Shown: piece by piece, positions 25,650 through 35,932 of the stretch | How the letters are laid out: every line of letters begins with the position of its first letter | How positions within the stretch are numbered: position 1 is the first letter of the stretch | Source: Acinetobacter sp. NIPH 2699 | Lineage (GTDB): Bacteria; Pseudomonadota; Gammaproteobacteria; Pseudomonadales; Moraxellaceae | DNA length: 64,000 bases | Assembly: GCF_022549355.1 (NCBI RefSeq) | Contig: NZ_JAKZGL010000001.1 | Location: 1-64,000, forward strand | Direction: 5' to 3' | Notes under the pieces: generated by a model | What the model saw: the letters and a program-made list of their open reading frames with translations, nothing else | Databases searched by the model: none | Told to the model about the DNA's origin: nothing | Made by a program: the position numbers and the translations under genes

Positions 25650-28196
25650 ATGAAATTAGTGATGATTGGTCACGGCATGGTAGGTCATAAATTCATCGAA
25701 GCCATTTTAGAGAAAGCTGATGATGAGTTGGAAATTACCATTCTTGCAGAAGAACCACGTATTGCTTATGACCGTGTACATTTGACTGAGTACTTCTCTG
25801 GTAAATCAGCAAAGGATTTGTCACTTGCACGTTTTGACTTTGCTGATGCGCACGGTATTGATTTACGCTTAAATACCAAAGCAACTGCAATTGATACTGT
25901 TGAACAAACAGTGACCACGAATCATGGGGATGTGATTCACTACGACAAATTGGTGTTGGCAACAGGTTCTTATGCTTTTGTTCCGCCAATATCAGGTAAT
26001 GATCGTGAAAATTGTTTTGTTTATCGTACCCTTGAAGATTTGGATGCGATTAGAGCAGCAAGCTTAAATGCAAAAACAGGTGTAGTGATTGGTGGTGGTT
26101 TACTTGGTTTGGAAGCAGCGAAAGCATTACGTGACTTAAACTTAGAAACACATGTTGTTGAATTTGCACCACGCTTGATGGCCGTTCAAATTGATGATTT
26201 AGGTGGTAAGGTACTACGTCGTAAAATCGAAAACCTTGGTGTGAAGGTTCATACCCAAAAAGCAACACAATGTATTGAAGCAGGCGACAGTGCCACGCAT
26301 ATCATGAAGTTTGCTGATGGCAGCGAGCTTGAAACAGACATTATTCTCTTCTCAGCAGGGATTCGCCCACGTGATGAATTGGCTCGTTTGAGTGGTTTGG
26401 CGTTAGGTGAGCGTGGTGGTATTAAAATCAATGATTACTGCCAAACGTCAGACGAAAATATTTATGCAATTGGTGAATGTGCGCTGTGGGATAACAAGAT
26501 TTATGGTTTAGTTGCACCCGGCTACGATATGGCCCGTATTGCAGCAAAACATATTCTGGTTGAAGAAACACATTGCTTCGCAGGTGCCGATATGAGCACC
26601 AAGCTAAAGTTGATGGGTGTGGATGTCGCGTCAGTCGGTGATGCACATGGTATGACACCAAATTCTCTCAGCTATTTCTATGCTGATGAAGATGCATTGG
26701 TCTATAAAAAGATCGTGGTTGATGCCGACAAAACCAAATTACTGGGCGCAGTGTTGGTCGGTGATGCAGCAGAATATAACGACCTATTGCAAATGATGCT
26801 GAATGGTCTGGCATTACCTGAAACACCTGAAAGTTTAATTATGCCGGGCTTCGCTGATTCAGGTGCGAAAGCAGGCGGTAGTGGTGTTGATTTACTACCT
26901 GACAGTGCCACCATTTGTTCATGTAACAACGTTTCTAAAGCAGATATTTGTCAAGCAATCTGTGATGGTTCAACTTCACTGGGTGCTTTGAAAAAATGTA
27001 CCAAAGCAGCAACAGCTTGTGGTGGTTGTGCGCCACTGGTGACTCAAGTCTTAAAATCAGAGTTACAACGTCAAGGTGTTACGGTCAATAACCATATTTG
27101 CGAACATTTCCCGTACTCACGCCAAGAGCTGTATCACTTGGTACGTGTCAATGAGATCAAAACCTTTGATGATTTGATTCATCAACATGGTCATGGCCTA
27201 GGTTGTGATATTTGTAAGCCAACGGCTGCCAATATCTTGGCATCGTGCTGGAATGACTTTGTATTAGAACCGAGTCATGCAGGCTTACAAGACAGTAATG
27301 ATTACTACTTGGGCAATATCCAAAAGGATGGTTCTTATTCGGTTGTGCCACGTATGGCAGGCGGTGAAGTGACTCCAGATGGATTAATTGCAGTGGGTCA
27401 AATTGCTAAAAAATATAATTTGTACACCAAAATCACAGGTGGTCAACGTGTTGATTTATTCGGTGCACAAATCCATGAACTGCCATTTATTTGGGAAGAG
27501 TTAAACGCGGCTGGTTTTGAATCAGGTCATGCTTATGGTAAATCACTGCGTACTGTGAAGTCTTGTGTGGGTAGCACATGGTGTCGTTATGGCGTTGATG
27601 ATTCTGTCGGCTTAGCGATTGAACTTGAAAATCGTTATAAAGGTTTGCGTTCACCACATAAACTGAAAATGGCAGTTTCAGGTTGTACCCGTGAGTGTGC
27701 GGAAGCGCAAGGTAAAGATGTCGGTGTGATTGCCACTGAGAAAGGCTGGAACTTATACGTGTGTGGTAATGGTGGTATGAAACCTCGCCATGCTGAGTTA
27801 CTGGCATCTGATTTAGATACTCAAACTTTGATTCGTTATATTGACCGCTTCTTTATGTTCTACATCCAAACCTCTGATCGTTTACAACGTACCAGTGTAT
27901 GGCGTGACAACATGGAAGGTGGTTTGGATTACTTGAAATCAGTCATTGTCGATGATTCATTGGGCCTAGCTGAAGAGCTTGAAAACCGTATGAGTCATGT
28001 GATTGGCACTTATCAAGATGAATGGCGCACTGCGGTGGAAAATCCTGAAATCCGCAAACGTTTCCAAACCTATATCAATGCAAGTGCTGAACAACAAGCT
28101 GATCCACACATTCAGTTTACGCAAGTACGTGATCAAATCCGTCCATTGAATGATGCAGAACGTTCAGAAGATCGTATTCCAATGGTTGAAGCATAA
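25650..28196 (+). CDS. nirB: Assimilatory nitrite reductase [NAD(P)H], large subunit
   Basis: Reduces nitrite to ammonium in the cytoplasm. The 848 residues contain, in order, an FAD/NAD-binding oxidoreductase domain (GHGMVGHKF; second nucleotide fold VVIGGGLLGLEAAK near 148) and a BFD-type [2Fe-2S] domain (CSCNNVSKADIC ... CGGCAP, about 425-465). The C-terminal sirohaem domain has the 4Fe-4S cysteines CVGSTWC and SGCTREC near 645 and 678. RBS ttaggag precedes the ATG. It is followed after 11 bases by the NirD fusion. Confidence 0.96.
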   Translation: MKLVMIGHGMVGHKFIEAILEKADDELEITILAEEPRIAYDRVHLTEYFSGKSAKDLSLARFDFADAHGIDLRLNTKATAIDTVEQTVTTNHGDVIHYDKLVLATGSYAFVPPISGNDRENCFVYRTLEDLDAIRAASLNAKTGVVIGGGLLGLEAAKALRDLNLETHVVEFAPRLMAVQIDDLGGKVLRRKIENLGVKVHTQKATQCIEAGDSATHIMKFADGSELETDIILFSAGIRPRDELARLSGLALGERGGIKINDYCQTSDENIYAIGECALWDNKIYGLVAPGYDMARIAAKHILVEETHCFAGADMSTKLKLMGVDVASVGDAHGMTPNSLSYFYADEDALVYKKIVVDADKTKLLGAVLVGDAAEYNDLLQMMLNGLALPETPESLIMPGFADSGAKAGGSGVDLLPDSATICSCNNVSKADICQAICDGSTSLGALKKCTKAATACGGCAPLVTQVLKSELQRQGVTVNNHICEHFPYSRQELYHLVRVNEIKTFDDLIHQHGHGLGCDICKPTAANILASCWNDFVLEPSHAGLQDSNDYYLGNIQKDGSYSVVPRMAGGEVTPDGLIAVGQIAKKYNLYTKITGGQRVDLFGAQIHELPFIWEELNAAGFESGHAYGKSLRTVKSCVGSTWCRYGVDDSVGLAIELENRYKGLRSPHKLKMAVSGCTRECAEAQGKDVGVIATEKGWNLYVCGNGGMKPRHAELLASDLDTQTLIRYIDRFFMFYIQTSDRLQRTSVWRDNMEGGLDYLKSVIVDDSLGLAEELENRMSHVIGTYQDEWRTAVENPEIRKRFQTYINASAEQQADPHIQFTQVRDQIRPLNDAERSEDRIPMVEA

Positions 28197-28207
28197 GGAG
28201 AACAGAG

Positions 28208-29833
28208 ATGACCAGTTTAAAAGAAATGAACAATATGCTTCCTGAAAATGATTGGATTGAAGTCTGTGCTTTAAATGATATTACGCCAAATACTGGTGTT
28301 GGAGCATTGGTGGGTGAGCAAGCTGTTGCCTTGTTCCGTGTAGGACATGAAAAACGTATTTATGCGTTGAGCAATAAAGACCCATTCAGCCAAGCCAATG
28401 TAATGTGTCGTGGCATTATTGGTGATTTACAAGGCGAACGTGTGATTGCATCGCCGATCTATAAACAACATTTCAGTTTAGCGACAGGGCGTTGTTTGGA
28501 AGATAAGGATCAAAAACTTTTAGTATTTCCAACCAAAATCGAAGATGGTCGGGTATGGGTGAGTCCAGTTCCTCAAAAGACTTACATCACTAATAATGGC
28601 GCTTCTCAAGAAAAGTTAAAACTTGTGCTGATTGGCAATGGTTTAGCGGGTATGCGTTGTCTTGAAGACTTATTGGATATGGCACCAGATCGTTATGAAG
28701 TCACTGTGATTGGTGAAGAACCGTGGGGCAATTACAACCGTATTATGCTGTCGCCAGTGCTTTCAGGTGAAAAAACCATTGACGACATCATGCTGCATCC
28801 ACATGCATGGTATAGCGATAAAGGTATTCAGTTTATTGCTGATGATCCAGCAGTAAAAATAGATCGTACCCGTAAAACTGTACATACCGAAAAAGGTGAA
28901 AGTGTTGATTATGATCGCTTGATTATTGCGACAGGCTCGTCACCATTTATTCCGCCAGTTCAAGGTGTTGACCTGAAAGGTGTGATCAGCTTCCGTGATA
29001 TTTATGATGTAAATACCATGATTAAATATGCTGAAAGCAAGAAAAATGCAGTGGTGATTGGTGGTGGTTTACTTGGTTTGGAAGCTGCTTACGGTCTGGT
29101 ACAACGTGGTATGAATGTCACGGTATTGCACTTGATGGATCGTATTATGGAGCGTCAGCTTGATGGTCGTGCCAGCGGTATGTTACGTCATAGTATTGAG
29201 CAGAAAGGCATCAATATTATTACTGAAGCAAATACAGAAGCGTTGATTGCTGACGAAAATGGTCATGTCAAACAAGTCCGCTTAAAAGATGGAACTGTTT
29301 TAGATGCTGATCTTGTGATCTTTGCTGTAGGTATTCGTCCTAATATCGCATTGGCACAAAGTGCAGGGTTGCGTTGTAATCGTGGTATCTTGGTGAATGA
29401 CACCATGCAAACCTTTGACCCAAGTATCTATGCGGTGGGTGAGTGCATCGAACACCGTAATCAAACCTTTGGTCTGGTTGAACCGCTATGGGGACAAGCA
29501 TTTATTTGTGCAACCCATTTGGCTGAACACGGCAGTTTGACTTTCAAATCACCAACTGTTCCAACACAATTAAAAGTCAGTGGTGTCGATGTATTTTCGG
29601 CAGGAAACTTTGAGCCTAAAGAAGACTTTGAAGACATCATCTTGAACGATGAAAAGCGTCAAATTTATAAGCGTATTATTATTCAAAAAGACAAAGTGAT
29701 CGGTGCTGTTTTATTTGGTGATACCGAGGATGGTATGTGGTATGCCGAACTGATTGCTGATCAAACGCCAGTTTCGATGTTTAGAAATAAATTGTTATTT
29801 GGTAAAGACTTTGCAATGAAAAAGGCTGGTTAA
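28208..29833 (+). CDS. nirD: NirD-like small subunit fused to an FAD/NAD(P)H oxidoreductase
   Basis: The N-terminal 115 residues (DWIEVCALNDITPNTGVGAL ... SPIYKQHFSLATGRCLED) match the Rieske-like NirD small subunit, which lacks cluster ligands. From about residue 136 a flavoprotein begins (LVLIGNGLAGMRCLEDLL, GGGLLGLEAAYGL, YAVGECIEHRN), resembling the NirB N-terminus and the NasB electron-transfer subunit of assimilatory nitrate reductase. One chain of 541 residues could therefore serve nitrite reductase as NirD and nitrate reductase as the NADH-oxidising partner. Operon position between nirB and nasA supports this. The dual role is inferred. Confidence 0.85.
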   Translation: MTSLKEMNNMLPENDWIEVCALNDITPNTGVGALVGEQAVALFRVGHEKRIYALSNKDPFSQANVMCRGIIGDLQGERVIASPIYKQHFSLATGRCLEDKDQKLLVFPTKIEDGRVWVSPVPQKTYITNNGASQEKLKLVLIGNGLAGMRCLEDLLDMAPDRYEVTVIGEEPWGNYNRIMLSPVLSGEKTIDDIMLHPHAWYSDKGIQFIADDPAVKIDRTRKTVHTEKGESVDYDRLIIATGSSPFIPPVQGVDLKGVISFRDIYDVNTMIKYAESKKNAVVIGGGLLGLEAAYGLVQRGMNVTVLHLMDRIMERQLDGRASGMLRHSIEQKGINIITEANTEALIADENGHVKQVRLKDGTVLDADLVIFAVGIRPNIALAQSAGLRCNRGILVNDTMQTFDPSIYAVGECIEHRNQTFGLVEPLWGQAFICATHLAEHGSLTFKSPTVPTQLKVSGVDVFSAGNFEPKEDFEDIILNDEKRQIYKRIIIQKDKVIGAVLFGDTEDGMWYAELIADQTPVSMFRNKLLFGKDFAMKKAG

Positions 29834-29839
29834 TCCTCT

Positions 29840-29869
29840 TTGGCTTAGGAGGATCTCCTCCTAAGCCAA
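29840..29869. repeat. Perfect 14-bp inverted repeat inside the nas operon
   Basis: ttggcttaggagga at 29840-29853 is exactly complementary to 29856-29869, with 2 bases between. No T-run follows on the plus strand. It may be an mRNA-stabilising or processing hairpin, or a minus-direction terminator, between the nirBD part and nasA. Confidence 0.75.
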
Positions 29870-29918
29870 AAATAGAATGTGAAATGTAGGCAGAAATGAA
29901 TTAGGTAAAGGGGCAGTC

Positions 29919-32699
29919 ATGAACAGTATTCAAAATTTAGAACACAGTCGCTCCGATCATGTAGAAAAAATCATTACAAAAACAACGTGTCCTTATTGTG
30001 GGGTTGGCTGTGGTGTAGATGTTACCGTCCAGCATAAAGCATACGGCACAACGGTTAAAGTGTCAGGTGATACTCAACATCCAGCAAACTTTGGGCGACT
30101 TTGTATTAAGGGCAGCAATTTAGCTGATACCATCGGTCTAGAAACTCGTGTCTTGTCTCCAATGTTTGGGCGTAAAAATCACCGTATAGTCGCCACTTGG
30201 GACACCGCAATAGAAAAAATTGCAGACCAATTCCAAGCCTGTATTGATCAATATGGATCTGACAGTGTTGCCTTTTATGTCTCAGGTCAGTTGTTGACCG
30301 AAGACTATTATGTGGTGAATAAATTCGTCAAAGGTTATCTTGGTACTGCCAATATTGATACCAATTCACGTCTATGTATGTCCTCTGCCGTAGCTGCCCA
30401 TAAACGTGCCTTTGGGGAAGATATCGTTCCTGCAAGTTATGAGGACTTCGAACATACCGATATGGTGGTATTGGTGGGTTCAAATACTGCATGGTGTCAT
30501 CCAGTTTTGTATCAACGCATCATGCAGGCAAAAAGTAAAAATCCAGATTTGTTCGTCGTGGTGATTGATCCACGTTTTACCAGTACTTGTGAACAAGCTG
30601 ATTTGCATTTGCCTATTTTACTCGGGCAAGACGTGGCTTTATTTAATGGTTTATTACAATATTTATATCAAAATGATTATGTAGATCATCAATTTGTTGA
30701 GTCGTATACCGAAGGATTACCAGCACTTTTAGAAGCAAGTCAAAGCGAACAAGATTTTAATGCACTGGTTAAACGCACAGGGATTTCAGCAGAAAAATTA
30801 CAACTGTTTTTTGATAAGTTTGCTCAGACTGAAAAAGTGGTTACGCTATTTTCTATGGGCGTGAACCAATCTTCGCAAGGGGTCAATAAAGCCAATAGTA
30901 TTATCAATTGCCATTTATTGACTGGCAAAATTGGTAAGTTGGGTGCTGCGCCGTTCTCAATGACGGGTCAACCGAATGCCATGGGTGGGCGTGAAGTGGG
31001 CGGGCTGGCGAACATGCTGGCAGCACATCTAGATTTAGATAATCAAAGTCATCAAAATTTAGTGCAGAGCTTCTGGAATAGTCCTGTCATTGCCACACAA
31101 GCTGGCCTCAAAGCGGTTGATTTATTCCAAGCTGTGGAGAGTGGAAAAATCAAAGCCATCTGGATTATGGCAACCAATCCAGTGGTGAGCCTGCCTGATG
31201 CCGATCAAGTGAAACGCGCTTTGGAAAAATGTGAGTTTGTCGTGGTGTCGGATATTTGTGCTGATACCGATACCACCGCTTATGCTGATGTCTTATTACC
31301 AGCCTTAGGCTGGGGTGAAAAAGATGGCACAGTCACCAACTCTGAACGCCGTATTTCTCGTCAACGTGCTTTTCTGCCTGCGCCAAAACAAGCGAAAGCT
31401 GATTGGTGGGCTGTATGCGAAGTGGCGAAAAAACTCGGTTTTTCAGGTTTTGATTTTAACAATGCCAGTGATATTTTTAATGAACATGCGGCGTTGTCTG
31501 CCTATGAAAATGCCAGTGTAGATCAACGTGATCAAGTTGAGAATTTCCGTTATTTCAACTTAAAAGGCTTAATGAATTTAAGCTTAGATGAATATAACCA
31601 ATTACAGCCAATTCAATGGCCAGTCTGGGGAAAAGGTCAAAGTATTGCGGTGGAGCAACTTTTTGATCAAGGATGCTTTAGTCATAAAAATAGTAAGGCC
31701 AAATTGATTCCAACAGTTGCAATTAACCCAGTGAATGCGACGTCAGAAGATTATCCGTTGATACTTAATACAGGGCGTATTCGTGATCAATGGCATACTA
31801 TGACACGAACGGGTTTATCTGAGAATTTAACCACACACCGAGCTGAGCCGTTTTGTGAGATTCATCCAAATGACGCTTTAAAATTTGGTATTCGTGATAA
31901 AGCCTTGGTTGAAGTGCGTTCAACGTGGGGCAGTTGCGTACTGCGTGTGACACTGGCTCAAGGTGTACGCCGTGGACAAATCTTTGCACCGATTCATTGG
32001 ACTGAACAAGTGGCTTCGGATGCCCGAATTGGTAAGATCGTCAATCCAGTGGTAGATGCCATTTCTGGCGAACCTGAATTTAAACACACACCAGTGGCGA
32101 TTCAACCATTTCATACCACTTGGCAAGGCGTGTTATATGTGCGAGAGGGATTTGAACATTATATCAAAAACTCGCTAGAGACTTGTGCTTGGTGGACCAA
32201 GATCAAAACAGCCAAAGCAATACGTTATGAGATCGCAGACCGTCATAACTTTGATCAAACGCAAAAGAACCTTAAAAACTTTTTACCTTTTGTTGATGAA
32301 ACCTATGAGTGGCTAAGTCTGGACGATGTTTCAGCGCAACTGAGCCATAGTGTGATATTGAAAGATGGTATTCTTATTGCAAGTTTATATATTGCGCCAG
32401 CAGAGTTGTTACCTGATCGTGACTGGGTCGCTACGCTATTTAAACGTGAACGATTGAGTGCGTTACACCGAAAAGCTTTGCTGGCAGGTATGCCGATGTC
32501 AGCGGCTAACAACGATGGACCACTGGTCTGTAGTTGCTTTAAAGTAGGTAAAAATAAAATCATTGAAGCCATTAAAACTCAAAATATTACGCATGAAAAA
32601 CAAGTGACAGCGTGTTTAAAAGCTGGTGGAAATTGTGGTTCATGTCTACCCGAGATTCGTGGCTTGATCAAAACTTGTCAATTGGAGGCAGAGGTATGA
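29919..32699 (+). CDS. nasA: Assimilatory nitrate reductase catalytic subunit
   Basis: A molybdopterin enzyme reducing nitrate to nitrite in the cytoplasm. The 926 residues start with a [4Fe-4S] site (C24-x2-C27-x3-C31 ... C62) and have the Mo-ligand Cys at position 153 (NSRLCMSS). A C-terminal BFD-like [2Fe-2S] domain (VCSCFKVGKNK ... CLKAGGNCGSCLPE) could accept electrons from the flavoprotein partner. There is no Tat signal. It overlaps mobA by four bases (ATGA), so cofactor maturation is coupled to it. Confidence 0.95.
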   Translation: MNSIQNLEHSRSDHVEKIITKTTCPYCGVGCGVDVTVQHKAYGTTVKVSGDTQHPANFGRLCIKGSNLADTIGLETRVLSPMFGRKNHRIVATWDTAIEKIADQFQACIDQYGSDSVAFYVSGQLLTEDYYVVNKFVKGYLGTANIDTNSRLCMSSAVAAHKRAFGEDIVPASYEDFEHTDMVVLVGSNTAWCHPVLYQRIMQAKSKNPDLFVVVIDPRFTSTCEQADLHLPILLGQDVALFNGLLQYLYQNDYVDHQFVESYTEGLPALLEASQSEQDFNALVKRTGISAEKLQLFFDKFAQTEKVVTLFSMGVNQSSQGVNKANSIINCHLLTGKIGKLGAAPFSMTGQPNAMGGREVGGLANMLAAHLDLDNQSHQNLVQSFWNSPVIATQAGLKAVDLFQAVESGKIKAIWIMATNPVVSLPDADQVKRALEKCEFVVVSDICADTDTTAYADVLLPALGWGEKDGTVTNSERRISRQRAFLPAPKQAKADWWAVCEVAKKLGFSGFDFNNASDIFNEHAALSAYENASVDQRDQVENFRYFNLKGLMNLSLDEYNQLQPIQWPVWGKGQSIAVEQLFDQGCFSHKNSKAKLIPTVAINPVNATSEDYPLILNTGRIRDQWHTMTRTGLSENLTTHRAEPFCEIHPNDALKFGIRDKALVEVRSTWGSCVLRVTLAQGVRRGQIFAPIHWTEQVASDARIGKIVNPVVDAISGEPEFKHTPVAIQPFHTTWQGVLYVREGFEHYIKNSLETCAWWTKIKTAKAIRYEIADRHNFDQTQKNLKNFLPFVDETYEWLSLDDVSAQLSHSVILKDGILIASLYIAPAELLPDRDWVATLFKRERLSALHRKALLAGMPMSAANNDGPLVCSCFKVGKNKIIEAIKTQNITHEKQVTACLKAGGNCGSCLPEIRGLIKTCQLEAEV

Positions 32700-33325
32700 A
32701 CACAGAATTTCCCGCTACAGATCTAGTGATCCTAGCGGGAGGGCAAGCTCGTCGTATGAACGGTATGAATAAACTATTACAACAGTTTGATGACCAAGTT
32801 CAACTCTCAAAAATCTGCCAAAACTTTAAAACTGAAGTCCAGCAGGTTTGGGTCAACAGTCATCGAGACAGTTCGATTTATAAGCATATTGAGCCCGATA
32901 TTCAGTGCTATGCCGATGATCAAAGTGGTTTTTTAGGCCCATTGATGGGAATGAAAAGTGCTTGGGCGCAGGTACAATCAGACTATGTCTTATTCATTCC
33001 TTGTGATGTGACGTATATTCCGAATCAGGTTTTGGCAAAACTTCATCGGGCTTTACAGAAAAACCCTATAGCGCAAGTTGCTTATGTCATGATCAATGGC
33101 GATGCGTTATATCCATTTTGTCTATTAAAAAGAGCAAGCTTGCCAGTTTTAGACCAACAAATAACAGCAAATAAATTGAGTCTACGTGATTGTTTTAAGC
33201 AGTTACATGCACAAACTGTCTCATTCCAGAAACAGAGTTTATTTTGTCATAGCATTAATTCTCTGGATGAATTGCAACAATATCAACAAATCAAAGCTTT
33301 TAAACAGATGCTGATTTCTAACTAA
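32696..33325 (+). CDS. mobA: Molybdenum cofactor guanylyltransferase
   Basis: Attaches GMP to molybdopterin to form the bis-MGD cofactor used by NasA-type enzymes. The N-terminus DLVILAGGQARRMNGMNKLL carries the nucleotide-binding LAGGxxxRM motif, followed by FLGPLMGMKSAW and the FIPCDVTYIP metal-binding segment. It is about 209 residues long. The ATG at 32696 overlaps the nasA stop and sits behind ggaggcagag; an upstream in-frame ATG at 32612 lies inside nasA and is rejected. The usual Lys in the GxDKG motif appears as GMNKL. Confidence 0.88.
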   Translation: MNTEFPATDLVILAGGQARRMNGMNKLLQQFDDQVQLSKICQNFKTEVQQVWVNSHRDSSIYKHIEPDIQCYADDQSGFLGPLMGMKSAWAQVQSDYVLFIPCDVTYIPNQVLAKLHRALQKNPIAQVAYVMINGDALYPFCLLKRASLPVLDQQITANKLSLRDCFKQLHAQTVSFQKQSLFCHSINSLDELQQYQQIKAFKQMLISN

Positions 33326-33369
33326 TTGTTGTAAGTCCTTTCTGTTCAACAACTTTACAAGAATATTAT

Positions 33370-34713
33370 TCAGGCTAAGGCTTTTTTGAGGTAATTCTCC
33401 ATTTCTTCAGTAGGAACCATTCCACCACCTGTGCCCCAAACGATATGATTGGCATTTTCAAGCTGTTGTTCGGTAAATTGATGTAAAGCAGCGTAGGCTT
33501 TATGCTGGCTGATCAAAATAGGGCCTAACATACCCGCTAAGGCAGATGGCTCAAGTTTGAGATGTTCGGATTGGTGAAGTATACCCAGTAAGGTATACAT
33601 CGTTTGGTCATCAAGCGTATAAAAACCATCTAATAATCTTTCCATTGCTCGACCAACAAAGCCTGATGCACGCCCCACGGCGAGACCATCGGCAGCAGTG
33701 ATATTATCAATTCCAATATCCTGAACAGAAATTTCATCATGTAGACCTGTAGCAACACCCAGTAGCATACATGGCGAATGGGTGGGTTCAGCGAAAATAC
33801 AATGAACATGATCCCCGAAAGCCATTTTTAACCCAAATGCGACACCGCCAGGGCCACCACCAACACCACAAGGTAAATAAACGAACAAAGGATGATCATG
33901 ATCTACAGTGATATTTTTTTGCTCTAATTGTTTTTTTAAGCGTTCGCCTGCAACCGAATAACCTAAAAATAAATTTTGCGAATTTTCATCATCAATGAAA
34001 AAACAATTCGGATTTTCTAAGGCTGCTTTTCGACCTTCTTGTACTGCAACACCGTAATCTTGATCATATTCGATGACGGTTACACCATGAGATCGCAACT
34101 TATCTTTTTTCCATTGGCGTGCATCTGCGGACATGTGTACCGTAACATCCAAGCCTAGTTTTGCACTCATAATGCCAATTGATAGTCCGAGATTGCCTGT
34201 AGAACCGACGGCAATACTGTATTGACTAAAAAATGTTTTAAATTCAGGACTGTTCAGTTTTGAGTAGTCATCATCAACCGTTAATAACCCAGCTTGAAGT
34301 GCAAGCTTTTCAGCGTGATAGAGGACTTCATAAATACCGCCACGCGCTTTGATTGAACCTGATATGGGGAGATGACTGTCTTTTTTAAGCCAGAGTTTTC
34401 CATAAATGTCTTGTCCAAAGTGAGCCTCAACAGCATGTTGCATATTGGGAATAGCTATTAGCTCAGATTCGATTATGCCATCTGTCACAGTGGTTTCTGG
34501 AAATACTGTCATGAGGTATGGCGCAAAGCGAGCTAAACGATCACGTGCGTCATCAATATCGTTCTGAGTTAGCCCAACATAAGGCAAGCCTTCGTCAAGT
34601 GTCGTAAATTGGGAATTAAACCAAACGGTCTTTTTGAGTTCGATCAGATCTTTAACAATGGGGTATTGCGTAATAAGGTGTTTAATTTGATCTGAATTCA
34701 TAAAAGTGCTCAT
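33370..34713 (-). CDS. dsdA: D-serine ammonia-lyase (D-serine dehydratase)
   Basis: Converts D-serine to pyruvate and ammonia with PLP. The 447 residues match DsdA. The PLP Lys is in [18 protein letters not shown] near residue 116, the phosphate-binding loop is [13 protein letters not shown], and the glycine-rich [13 protein letters not shown] lies near 280. No dsdC or dsdX accompanies it, so its regulation is not evident. It is convergent with mobA and divergent from the MaoC-like gene. The first ATG lacks a clear ribosome-binding site; an alternative ATG is 12 bases in. Confidence 0.95.
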   Translation of the reverse strand: MSTFMNSDQIKHLITQYPIVKDLIELKKTVWFNSQFTTLDEGLPYVGLTQNDIDDARDRLARFAPYLMTVFPETTVTDGIIESELIAIPNMQHAVEAHFGQDIYGKLWLKKDSHLPISGSIKARGGIYEVLYHAEKLALQAGLLTVDDDYSKLNSPEFKTFFSQYSIAVGSTGNLGLSIGIMSAKLGLDVTVHMSADARQWKKDKLRSHGVTVIEYDQDYGVAVQEGRKAALENPNCFFIDDENSQNLFLGYSVAGERLKKQLEQKNITVDHDHPLFVYLPCGVGGGPGGVAFGLKMAFGDHVHCIFAEPTHSPCMLLGVATGLHDEISVQDIGIDNITAADGLAVGRASGFVGRAMERLLDGFYTLDDQTMYTLLGILHQSEHLKLEPSALAGMLGPILISQHKAYAALHQFTEQQLENANHIVWGTGGGMVPTEEMENYLKKALA

Positions 34714-35028
34714 CAGGTTTAAATAAAATTAGAATGAAAGGGACGGTTTACTCAGTCTAGTTTTTCTTTTGAATGAATATGATGGTGAAGATTAAACCAC
34801 AAAAACTGGCTTTCTGCGATTGATGAAAGCATCGATATAGCCAAAACGATGATCTGCCATTCAGCTTTAATTTACTTCCTTATGTAAATTTCTGACGAGT
34901 GTTCTTGACCTTTGTATTAGTAAGTTCTATTTTTGAACTTATATCATTCCATCCGATTGAACCTGTGTTTGGATTAACATCGGTACAATGAAAGAATGTT
35001 GGAAAAATAAAGAGAATAGGAGCTTCAC
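34714..35028. other. Divergent promoter region dsdA / MaoC-like gene
   Basis: A 315-bp AT-rich region with two small inverted repeats: taagttc/gaactta at 34921-34927/34935-34941, and aatttac/gtaaatt just before it. The ribosome-binding site of the MaoC-like gene (aataggagc) is clear. No gene is seen. Confidence 0.5.
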
Positions 35029-35904
35029 ATGTTTTCGATTCGGTACCAGCAGATCCCATTACAATTCTTATTTGAACATCAATCAACTCTAGCTGGGCTT
35101 GGGAAAATTGGACTTCGCAGTCTCAAAAAGGCTCAGGTGAAGTCAGTTGATTGGCAGGCGCTCGCAGCGATTAAAGAAGTGATTGAACCGCCAAGTGTTG
35201 AATTGATTGATCATTATGTGCGATGGAGTGGTGCTCAAGCAGACAAATATCAGGATTCGATTCCACCGCATATGGTATCGCAATGGGGGCTTTCATTTGC
35301 AACACGCCTGTTATTGCAAACGAGTTACCCGTTGACCCAAGTGATCAATCAAGGGGTTAGCCTGAAAATTCATGGCAAGATTCCTCGACATGAAAAATTA
35401 TTGATTCAAGCCAAGATTTCCCAAGTGGATGAGCGTAATGGTCTGGCACGTGTCTCGGTTCAGATTATTACTGGAACAATCGCTCAGCCTGACTTGGTTG
35501 AAGCTGTGTTGCATATGGCGTTCATTTTACCTAATTTTGAAAAAACCAAACGGACAGAAAGCACAGACCAGAAAAAGTGGACCACACAAGGCGAATGGTC
35601 AACCACAGCGAATGATGGTTTGAAATTTGCGCTGTTAACAGGAGATTTTAATCCAATCCATTGGGTCGGGCCTTTAGCAAAAATTTCTAGTTTTGGGCAG
35701 AAAGTACTGCATGGATTTGGGGTGTTTGCACGTAGCTTTGAGCTATTACCTGAGCCAATTCAACAGATTGATGTCCGATTCTTAAAACCAGTGAAATTGC
35801 CCTCCCAATACAATCAAGTTGAAACCAGTGTTGAGCAGGATCAAAAGTTTGTACGTGTGGTTGGCTCAGCAGGGCAAATTTGTTTAATGGGTCAATTTTC
35901 ATAA
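35029..35904 (+). CDS. MaoC-like acyl dehydratase
   Basis: A 291-residue double hot-dog protein. The second half has the hydratase motif GDFNPIHWVGPLAKISSFGQKVLHGFGVFA, with catalytic Asp and His in DxNPIH, as in R-specific enoyl-CoA hydratases and MaoC proteins. The first half (about residues 60-165) looks like a degenerate hot-dog. The likely activity is hydration of an enoyl-CoA or enoyl-ACP, but the pathway is unknown. It precedes the molybdopterin oxidoreductase by 28 bases and may be in one operon. Confidence 0.85.
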   Translation: MFSIRYQQIPLQFLFEHQSTLAGLGKIGLRSLKKAQVKSVDWQALAAIKEVIEPPSVELIDHYVRWSGAQADKYQDSIPPHMVSQWGLSFATRLLLQTSYPLTQVINQGVSLKIHGKIPRHEKLLIQAKISQVDERNGLARVSVQIITGTIAQPDLVEAVLHMAFILPNFEKTKRTESTDQKKWTTQGEWSTTANDGLKFALLTGDFNPIHWVGPLAKISSFGQKVLHGFGVFARSFELLPEPIQQIDVRFLKPVKLPSQYNQVETSVEQDQKFVRVVGSAGQICLMGQFS

Positions 35905-35932
35905 CTTCATAACAACGATAAGGTGAGAACAC

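Noticed and set aside
32612..32695. Longer mobA start
   Set aside because: It would lie inside the nasA C-terminal domain; the ATG at 32696 has a ribosome-binding site and the family N-terminus.
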